Shown here: positions 1-8,000 of the stretch, piece after piece
How positions within the stretch are numbered: position 1 is the first letter of the stretch
Layout: each line of letters starts with the position of its first letter
DNA from: Diplonema papillatum
Taxonomy: Eukaryota > Euglenozoa > Diplonemea > Diplonemida > Diplonemidae
Length of the DNA: 64,000 bases
Assembly (NCBI GenBank): GCA_030068145.1
Contig: JAPJBO010000043.1
Coordinates: forward strand, 372,001 to 436,000
Direction: 5' to 3'
Notes under the pieces: model-generated
The model's database searches: none
What the model was told of the DNA's origin: nothing
The model's input: only the letters and a program-made list of their open reading frames with translations
Made by a program: the position numbers and the translations under genes

Positions 1-1436
1 TAACCAGTCTCCGCACCAGCTGGTATCCTGAGCAACTGGGACAGTACGCCCAACCAAGGTCCTCGCTGGTCGGACCACTATCTCTCACCCCGGATCGCGC
101 TCCGTCAGGGTCTTGTTTCTCGTTTTCACATTTCTTCATTACCTCCTGAGTGCGTGCAACGAGCGACCCATCTGAGTTCCTCGTAGGCTAGGCCGCCCAA
201 AAGCACAGCAGTCGCGTCCCAACTCGGGCGTCGCGCGCTGTGCAGATAAATTAACAAAAAGAAACGCAAGCAAACAAGCAAAGTCGCCAGGCATCAGACA
301 AAAGGACGTACAGCCAGTCGGCGACCGTCGAAAACACAAACAGAAAAGAGGAATAAAGAAAGATCTTGCTCAAACTGTCATCTACAATTGGGGCATGTCC
401 AAGGATACTACCCGGAGTTGCACCGTTGGTGAAGGAAAAGCCAACGATAACCAGCACGTTCGACAAGAAGTGTTGCCAACGACGCACTCTTGCAGGCAAT
501 CACCGTACAGTATAGTTCGCAACCAGAAAACTGGAAAGTCACCACTTCTTTGCTGCTCGGCAAGCCATATATCATTACAGAGAAGGTTCAAGTCCATATC
601 AGGCTCCGGATTTTTGAGGATCTCCACCCGGGTGTTTTCTGAACCGAATTCTTCGACCCCCCTCTTGTCGGCAGTTCCGTTGTGGATCGAAATTTCTGGA
701 GTCCTGACCGAATCTAACCTATAATTCCTGTCGTCGTTGGAGAAACAAACGTCACAGGCTGACTGAGCGAAGATCAACTGATTCAAACAATCTCAACTTC
801 CAGAACGGTTGGGCACCCCGAGTAGTCTGACACAAGCTGTTTTCTTTGTGGGCAAGTGTGTGTAGTCACCTGTGTCACAACTCAATGCGAAATCGTCACT
901 TGCGGCAAGCGCGCACGTTGTCAAAAAAGAAAAAGCTGCCCCAAACAACATCCGCCGGTAGAGAAAACCTGCCAAAAGGGATCAACCGCCTTCGGGTGGG
1001 CTCTGACACTCGCTGTCGTTGGTGGAGAAAGAAAGGAAGAAGAAGAAAAAAACAAGGAAAAACAACCAACATAAATTGACGAACAAGCAACCATCATCTG
1101 TGCCTGTTGCGTGGTGCAAGATGCAACGGGACCCGGGTTGAGAGGCGCAGTTGTTTCAAACAGTGAGTGCGGGTTGCACGCGCGCCAGCCGCTGGCCGAC
1201 CGGGTGCTGCTAAATGTTTCGCATCGCGGGAACCATAACTTCCAGCAGTTTGCCACGATGAGAGGGCTTTAAATAGCTTAGAATCCCCGGACGATGATAG
1301 ACACTCGCTTGACAAACCCCCGGGGCAACAAACATGCCTGGAAACCGCAATTTTGCCCAGGCGAAAGCGAACGACAGGATCCCCACTTTCAGAGTCTTTT
1401 CACGGTGTCACGGGATGTTTGGCAGTCGCTCCTAAA
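1..1436. other. left-edge stretch without a supported gene
   Basis: No gene can be supported here. Two overlapping minus-strand open frames (251-499, hydrophobic; 382-786, 134 aa of mixed composition) look slightly protein-like but have no recognisable domain, no clear splice signals and overlap each other in different frames. The segment near 280-330 shares a short similarity with 7840-7890 (both contain AAAGTCGCCAG followed by CATCAGA), so part of it is dispersed repeat. Confidence 0.3.
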
Positions 1437-1491
1437 CAGTGCATGTTAATCCGTGTGGTTCATGTACTTAAAAGAACTCAATGCTAAACAA
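1437..1491 (+). repeat. 55-bp direct repeat, copy 1
   Basis: This 55-bp sequence recurs at 1899-1953 with one substitution (A to G after GTGCATGTT). The copies are 462 bp apart in the same orientation and bracket a segment that is open in several frames and rich in Arg and Lys codons. It could be a target-site or terminal duplication of a small inserted element, or a tandem duplication whose second unit has been lost. Confidence 0.85.
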
Positions 1492-1898
1492 TGCGGCAAC
1501 GAAAAAGGAAACAGCGTCGACCGGACGGGCAACCAAGAGGCCGCCACCAACGCCAGGAACCAGCGAACGACCAGCGCGGAAGAAGAGGGTGCTCGGCACC
1601 CCGAAGGAAGGCCCGATCGCCGGCCGCAAGCGGAAGAAGACGAAGGCGACCACACCCGACTCAGGGGTGCATCGAAGGAAGAAGAAGTACCGAGGGCAAG
1701 CAGCTCTCAGAAACGACCGGGGACCACGGGCACACCAATGCCCTCGAAAGTGGAAAACGGGCACTCCTGCCCGCCATCGTACTCGCCGACTCAGTCTTTG
1801 GAATCGCAAGAAAGCCAAACCCCGCTAGCTCCACAAATGCTCGACCTTGACGACGCAATGGCAGGTGACGACGTCATCCGATAACCTGACTTTCAAGG

Positions 1899-1953
1899 CA
1901 GTGCATGTTGATCCGTGTGGTTCATGTACTTAAAAGAACTCAATGCTAAACAA
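1899..1953 (+). repeat. 55-bp direct repeat, copy 2
   Basis: Second copy of the repeat at 1437-1491. Identity stops abruptly after GCTAAACAA in both copies. Sequence to 2540 holds no supportable gene. Confidence 0.85.
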
Positions 1954-2544
1954 ACATAACGTGGGCGGCGCCGAAGCTTTACCAGCTTCGGCTGACACCA
2001 TTTGCGCAAAGAAGACGACTGAAAGCATCGACACAACGATATCTCAAAGCATCTGCAGAATAACACGAAAAGCCTCTAGGCAAAAACCCGTTTTCACATT
2101 TCTTTGCCTGCGAAACCGACCGAAGCCTGGGCCACGGCCAAATGTTTGAGACCCGGTCCCAACCTGCACTAATATGAACAAGCCTGCCTCGGGTCCCGTG
2201 AATGTCGATGGTCAGTCCATTTTTAGCGTGGAAATGTGCAAAATGTTTTCAACCAAGTCCTGGCTGCGGTTGACCGCGCCACTTGCGCAACCACATGTAC
2301 GCACCCTCGTTCCCCGCTGAAACCATTTCGTGCGCCATTCCTTTCTTTCGATTCTTTTGCCACCGGGAGGTTCCGGTCGTTTCAACCTCAAAATACACTG
2401 GAAACGACGAGAAAGCCCCGCGTTGGGGGATGCTCCTCTTTCCGATTTGACAAACAAGACGGAGAAAAGACCAGGCCAGCATTTTCCCATTTTGTGCCTG
2501 CCTTTTGGCGTTTGGTCTAGCGAGAGGTGTTTTATTTCTTTGAA

Positions 2545-2672
2545 TGTGTGAGGAAACTGAACCGCCCAAGTAGGGCCTTCTGATCATGATCATTTGCCAA
2601 ATTTGCCACCTGAAACCACGTCCAGGACTTTGGCTCAGGGTAGTGCGGGCTCAGTAGTGCGTCAACGAAAAC
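2545..2672 (+). repeat. dispersed repeat family A, copy 1
   Basis: Starts with GTGTGAGGAAACTGAACCGC and ends with GTCAACGAAAAC. The core CCACCTGAAACCACGTCC followed by GGCTCAGGGTAGTGC is shared with 9240-9348 and 21245-21350, and weakly with 21451-21546. This copy has a short internal duplication of GGCTCAG-GTAGTGCG. No ORF is shared among the copies, so it is probably a non-coding repeat of SINE or MITE size. The AGGATT-GGCTC-GTAGTG part faintly resembles 28S rRNA, but too weakly to claim. Confidence 0.7.
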
Positions 2673-3753
2673 CGCCTCGCGGTCGTGGAAACGGCAGTGT
2701 GAAGCCTCGTCAGGCAGAGCCTTTTTCTACCGCAACCCATCAAGCGAAAACTTTTGAGCAGCAGCGTTAGGGACAACGGCGCAAAGACGCCTTGCCTTAG
2801 GTGAGAATTTGCACCGCGGAAAGAGACGCGAAGCAGCGACGACTTTTTGTAACTTCGCAACATTTGCGAGTTCAATGGCGCTTCGCAACCGAGAGAAAGG
2901 ATGCCCCATCTGACTTCTGCTTCCTGTTCTGAAAACGAAGCGGTGACTGCCTCTCCTCTAGTCATGAGGCGAATTTTGTCATACTCCTGCCGAGAGGGGG
3001 GAGCGAGCAGTTTGTCCCGGGTCGTCTTCGTCTGCAGCCTCCAGGGGTGGGTGTCGCTGCCCGATCTTGAAGATGGGGTTGCGGGCGAAATAAAACCGGA
3101 TTCTTCCGATATAGTTTGGGTTAGCAAATAATCTGTGGCGATAATCTGCATTAGCCACTGGATGATTCTTCCGGTATAGAATGCCGCAGCCCACGCCGCG
3201 TCGATTTCGTTCTGCTCCGCAGGTTTCCCGTTGTCCGCAACAGCAAGTGTGGACTGCCCAGGCCTCTTGGGAGCGGGTGGCTGCGGTTCCTGCTGCTGCT
3301 GCTGCGGTGTTAGGGGCTGGGGGTTGCTGCCCGGCCTGTCGAACTTGCTGCTCTGGCACCCGGAGCTTGCTGTTGCAGCTGTTGTGCTGTGTCCGCGGAA
3401 CTTGGTGCTGCTGCTCCGGTTGAGGGGCTGCGCGTTGCGGCCCTGCCTGCGGCTGGTTTGCGGGACCGGAGCTTCTGGTTCTTGCCGTTGCTGTTGCAGT
3501 TGCAGTACCGGAATATGCTGCGGGAACTCGTCAAGGTCAAAGTTGTACACGACCGCACCTGAACCTCATCCACATCATCCCCGTCGCGACTCTCCGATCT
3601 CTTCCGTTTCTTTGCCTTCAGCTTCCTCTTGACTTCTGCGGCAATCGTGGGAGGTGCATCTCGACATTCAGCAACGTGTTGCCTCCGCCTTGTTGCGTTT
3701 GACCCGGTATGCATCGCTGCTCTGCAGCCATTGCATTCCAGAACACCAACCAC
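2651..3753 (-). CDS. BED zinc-finger protein, hAT-transposase-like N-terminal fragment
   Basis: Two minus-strand frames join in phase if a 41-nt GT-AG intron (3558-3518; donor CAG|GTGCGG, acceptor CCCGCAG|CAT) is removed. Exon 1 (3753 and upstream, to 3559) encodes a C-x2-C-x15-H-x3-C finger within about 40 residues, then a Lys/Arg-rich stretch, as in BED fingers. Exon 2 (3517-2651) has Gln-rich linkers, then a segment with AEQNEIDAAW...FYTG and PPSRQEYDKIR that resembles the region after the BED finger in hAT transposases. The protein ends long before a hAT catalytic domain or dimerisation region, and the frame opens without an ATG, so this is a fragment or one part of a longer spliced gene. 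It is on the strand opposite the host genes, as expected for a mobile element. Finger: seen; hAT assignment: inference. Confidence 0.42.
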
Positions 3754-5414
3754 TTGCGTGCATCGGCATCGTTGTTTTCCCTTCCCTAGTCGTGACGGCT
3801 GTCGCCTAGTCTGTTTTTCCGTCTCTCTAGAACCAATATAGCCATTTCCCTTTCCGTCCTATCACATTCAATGCATCGACACGATGCCTTGACTGGTTAT
3901 TACATCGTGTTGACTATACAAACCCCGTGGACATGTCTTTTTCGTCATTTTCCTGACGACGGAAAAGATGAAAAAGACCGTCGGTTTGCAAAATGATAAA
4001 GGCGTTTTTTTTTTTGTTTCCCCCTTCCTACGGTTCAAAACCCATGGCCTGTTAGCCAGCGGTGCCAAGCACCAGGCGCTCTTAGGCAAACCTTTCCCCA
4101 CGAGCTTTCCGTTCCCGCAGCCTTCCGGTTTCGCAGGCTTGTGTGCAGTGTCCGTACCCCTCAGTTTGGCAAGGCGGTGCGGCTACGCTTTTGGCTTTTC
4201 TCTTTGTCGCCTCGCTTGTGGTGTATTGCTTATACTGAGGGTAGTCACACGGTTGCCCTAAGCGGCAAACTTTGCCATCACGGGGCGGGCATTGCCGCTT
4301 CGGATGCATGAAGATCGGCTTTCACTGTCGGCACAAAAAGCTCTCCTTTCAGACGATCGATTGAGCGAGCGACGAAGAGAAAAACAGTCAAAAAAAAAGG
4401 GGTAAAAGCGCACTTTCCCGCCCTGCATCGCCCGCCAAAAAGTTTCCAGCAAACTTGCACTCAGAAGAAAAACGGCCTGCTTCAGTGCGTGTGTGAACGA
4501 TGCGGTCCATCCAGAGGGGGGAAATAAATAGGGGATGGGGCCGGGGTGGCCCGGTTTGGTGCAAAAAAAAAAAAAGGAAAACCCCCAAAAAACGTAGACG
4601 TCGAAGTTGAGCGATCACCCCATCCAAACCGAAGCACCCCCGAAACGTAGAAGCGGACATTCAACCCGGTTGACAGGATGCGCCTGCCGGTGAGTAGACA
4701 GGGCTGTGTTCTGCATAAAGCAGTTTGAGATGTCATGTTGATAACAAGTGATCACAGGTTTTGTAACTTGTCCAACTAACACGCGCCGTGTCTTTTCACG
4801 TGTCATGTCACATGTTACACGACATGAGCAATCCCACACACTATGCCACGCTGACTTGCTGACACGCAGCCAACCGTAGACCCTTCATTACTGGTGCTCG
4901 AAAGCTCAAAACTCGAGAAGCAGAGGCTGTCCCTGTGGCTCCAGACAACGCATTCTCCCGAGTTTTTTGTAACGGTCTCGGCAGATGTGTTGAGACCTGA
5001 ATTCTTCCGTCGAGTGGTGATACGTTAAGCGATTCGGTAGCGGCAAATAAGACTTTTGTTTCGGAGCAGCTGCTCCCCCCCACCTTTCTGGATAAAGCAT
5101 CGGAGAGGACGAGGAGTACCCCAAAAAGTGCCCTAAGCATCAAATCAAGTCGCACAGACGAACCGAACCAAAAAAAACAAAACGACTTTTTTTCTCAGCT
5201 TCCCTTTCATTACACACATCTTCGTGGTTGCCCCCAATGCATTTGCAAAAGCCAAGCCGAAGCTCATCGGCAAGTCAGCCGTAACATGCAAAAACTGGAG
5301 TCGGAGTTGGGAGTTAGCACAGGGCCACAACACCCGTCCGCTCTCTTCACGCGTTGTGACGTTTTGGGAAGTCGGAGACTCGGGAATCTGCATTCCTGAA
5401 GCTTGGTTGGAAAC
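3754..5414. other. intergenic, no gene seen
   Basis: Short homopolymer runs (for example the T run near 4007-4016 and the A run near 4565-4574) and no frame with convincing composition. Nothing recognised. Confidence 0.5.
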
Positions 5415-5750
5415 CATTTTCAGGGTGCAGCAGCAATAATATACGCTTGGTGCTGGAATTACCGCGGGTGCTGGCACCAGACTTCCATCAATCGTGTCCA
5501 TTGACAGGTTTGGATATCATCCATTGCTTCTAACACTAAGTACTAAGTACTTGTCAAGGCTATTTCACTTCGCTGCCTCAGCAGTGTTGCTATTGGGCGA
5601 TTTGCGTGCCTGCTGCCATCCTTAGATGTGATAGCCGTTTCTCAGGCTCCCTCTCCGGTATCGAACCCTAATTCCCCGTTACCCGTCATGCAACCGCGGT
5701 AGTTCACTACACTACAGTCAATCACACTGATGATGGACACTTTTCCACTT
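5415..5750 (-). rRNA. isolated fragment of 18S (SSU) rRNA, 5' third
   Basis: On the minus strand this reads as an internal SSU rRNA block. It contains GACGGGTAACGGGGAATTAG, then GGAGAGGGAGCCTGAGAAAC, GGCAGCAGGCACGCAAATCG, GCTGAGGCAGCGAAGTGAAA and the 530-loop segment GTGCCAGCACCCGCGGTAAT, followed by GCGTATATTA. The CACCC variant of the loop and the TGAGGCAGCGAA-GAAATAG segment match what I recall of euglenozoan SSU. The very 5' end and everything after about position 600 of a normal 18S are absent, and neither flank has ITS, so it is a stray piece. It lies about 190 bp before the coiled-coil gene at 5940. Edges are approximate. Confidence 0.85.
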
Positions 5751-5939
5751 CCCGAATTACGCGGGTTGCCGGGTTGCTGGCAAGCCGCGCGCACGATATC
5801 ACAAGTAAACGCACCCGGCTTTGCTGTCATCTCAACACGCAAAACCCTGCCCGTGAACCTGTTGTACTTTCGCCCGCGCAGGAGGAAGGGAATGCCGTAA
5901 CGACGGTGCAGCAACCTGCTGGGGTGGGGGGGGGTTGGG

Positions 5940-6626
5940 ATGGATGCGGCGTCTCTATGGCAGAAGGAAGCCGACCGTTTGAAGCGCGCGCTGGATGACC
6001 AGCAGCACGAAATTCTCGCTGCTCTGGGAGAAGCCGAAGTGCAGCGGTCCCGCGCAAACGACGCGCGCGTCGCCGCTGCCATCGAGATCGGGGCGAAGTG
6101 GCAGCGCAAGTTCGAAGACTACAAGCGAGAAGTTCTCACGCAGTACCGCCGCGACCTGAAGTACATGCAAGACACGACTTCCTCCCGACAAGTTGACGTC
6201 GACGACCGCGCGAAGCTCCTGATCTCGGAGCTGGAAGCAGACCTCAAGCGCGAGCGGACCATCAAAGAACGGCAGGGCGACCGCTTAGAGGCCACGGAAG
6301 CTGAGCTGGCGAAAGCTCTGGAAGATCTCGAAAAGCAGGCCGAACTGACCGGACACCTGAAGAAGGAGCACATGCAGGCCGTGCACTCTGCCGAGGCGCT
6401 TTCGGCGCTGTGCGTGAAGCATTCTGACAAGGCCGCGAGTCTGGCCAGCGAGAATGCGAAGCTCAAAGCCGACATCACAGCGGCGCGCAAAGCTTTGCTG
6501 GAGAAGCAGAACAACGAAGAAGAGCTCGAGGCCAGGTGTGCGGTGTTGCAGCAAGAGATGAAGCTGGCGGAGGACACCCTTCGGCTGTGGAAGAGACGGG
6601 CCCTCGATGCAACTGGACAGGGCTAG
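5940..6626 (+). CDS. coiled-coil protein of 228 aa
   Basis: An ATG-initiated single-exon frame encoding an almost continuous alpha-helical coiled coil. Charged and Leu/Ala heptad-like spacing runs from about residue 5 to 220, with dense KELE/LEKQ-type stretches (for example LEADLKRERTIKERQ and EEELEARCAVLQQEM). No signal peptide or membrane segment is visible. It is clearly coding by composition and by the absence of long competing frames, but coiled coils are low-information and no family can be named; a cytoskeletal, flagellar or basal-body role is possible but only a guess. The ATG follows directly on a G-rich tract (5920-5939). A stray 18S fragment lies just upstream on the other strand. 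The gene could be longer if upstream exons exist. Confidence 0.75.
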   Translation: MDAASLWQKEADRLKRALDDQQHEILAALGEAEVQRSRANDARVAAAIEIGAKWQRKFEDYKREVLTQYRRDLKYMQDTTSSRQVDVDDRAKLLISELEADLKRERTIKERQGDRLEATEAELAKALEDLEKQAELTGHLKKEHMQAVHSAEALSALCVKHSDKAASLASENAKLKADITAARKALLEKQNNEEELEARCAVLQQEMKLAEDTLRLWKRRALDATGQG

Positions 6627-7359
6627 CCCTTCCCTACCGTACCTCCGCCGATTTCAACGGGCAAACGACGCCTGGGCCACGAGAAAGAATGACAGCAGCA
6701 AATTCGAAGATTTCCCGCCCAGCGACCGAGGCTCCAAACCACGACCTTCAGCCATCAGGTACAGGTAGACGCTGCCGATCTGAACATGCAAACTGGCAGG
6801 CTGACGCGCGAACCGGCGGTCAAAGAACGGCACTTGCCAAAGGTGCCACAAGACGTCGAAATCTAGAGCGCAGAAAGCACGCCGGAATGCCGTAGCTTCT
6901 GTCGGGCTCCGCTGGCTGTGTGCGTTGTGAAGAGGAGCTCAGCGTTGTGACCAGAAGGACAGACTGAGGGTCTACTGGTACGCTCCCGGCTATGATGGCC
7001 TTCTAGTCTCTATTCTCTGGTGACCCGATCAAACCACTCTGTCTCCTACGTATGTTCTGCGACCACGATGGACACCTTGAATCCGATGCTAGCTGCCAGA
7101 TCCGAAATAGACCTCGAACCACCCACGCAACAAACAACCGCAAGTCTCGTCAGCTTCCGTCATCCATTGTTGTAGATAGATGCTGCTGGTCCGGCAAAAC
7201 TCTTTTTCTATCCTTCTTTTTTTAGAAGAAAGTTACGCTCATGAGTACATCGTGGGGCTTTGCTGTAACCATAGCACGTTCCGTTCCTAGTCGTGCGTTC
7301 AGTCTGCACCACCTGAGGTCCCTGAAGATCTAGCAGAATTTCCCGTAAAGGTAAACCGA
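6627..7359. other. intergenic, no gene seen
   Basis: No frame with coding character. A minus-strand stretch near 6700-6770 has a weak tRNA-like look but lacks acceptable A and B boxes. Nothing else recognised. Confidence 0.45.
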
Positions 7360-7497
7360 CTTCGACGCAGAAGGCATTGCAGCCCCTCGAGTGGAGTTCC
7401 GAGTTGCATGTCTTTCCAGTGCCCGGTGGAATGGAGGCTTTTGCCTTGAATGAACGCGAAGAGATCAGACCGAGCGCCGGTAAACGGCGGGAGTAAC
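7360..7497 (+). rRNA. isolated fragment of 28S (LSU) rRNA, domain IV region
   Basis: The block ending in GGTAAACGGCGGGAGTAAC matches the strongly conserved LSU segment that precedes helix 69-71. Upstream, CAGTGC...GAATG...GCGAAGAGATCA-ACC-AGCGC parallels the eukaryotic order CCAGTGCTCTGAATGTC...AAGTGAAGAAATTCAACCAAGCGC, and GCATTGCAG matches the preceding conserved stretch. Similarity stops right after AGTAAC, where TATGACTCTC is expected. No other LSU domain is adjacent. The left edge is uncertain because that part is variable. Confidence 0.62.
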
Positions 7498-8000
7498 AAT
7501 TCATAGCTTCGACCGCTGAGCATCGCCCGACACACACCGTCCTGCGGAAGAAGTCCCCAGACAACAGTACCTCGAGCATCAGCAAGTAGCGGCGAAGGTA
7601 AAAAGGCCACACATCATGCTGGAGCCTGTTCCACACCCGACGCAACGTGGTCGTCCATATTCCAACAAGCTCCCCACATGGAGACTTCCTCCCAGAACAG
7701 AAGCGCGTCGCCAAGGCCCTACAAAACTGAGTCAATCCACCTCTATCCCCTCTAGAACTGACACAGGCAATTCAGCAGTCTATCAGCAGGTGGTGAAGCG
7801 AACCGGCGCAAAAACAACAAAGAAATTGCAAGGAAGCAAGATAGACAAAGTCGCCAGACATCAGAACGACGTAAATCGTCGGCGCCGCACAAAACGTCAA
7901 CAAGACGCAGGAAACCTGAGACCGGCAAGACAAACCTAGCAACCCTGCAGGACCTCTCTGCTGAGGGCGGGGAGGTAAGGCGGCGGGGGGGTGGGGGGGG
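7498..8000. other. intergenic, G-rich just before the START-domain gene
   Basis: No gene seen. The stretch contains a dispersed fragment similar to 280-330 (near 7840-7890), and ends with the G tract 7981-8000 that abuts the ATG of the next gene. Confidence 0.4.

Noticed and set aside
1481..1828. Basic ORF with a faint histone H3-like stretch (GVHRRKKKYRGQAALRN)
   Set aside because: Similarity covers fewer than 20 residues, the rest of the histone fold is absent, and competing frames are equally open between the 55-bp repeats.
6690..6775. Possible tRNA gene on the minus strand
   Set aside because: TGGCTGAAGG resembles an A box, but the B box (TCTTCGAATTT) is poor and no acceptor stem can be paired.
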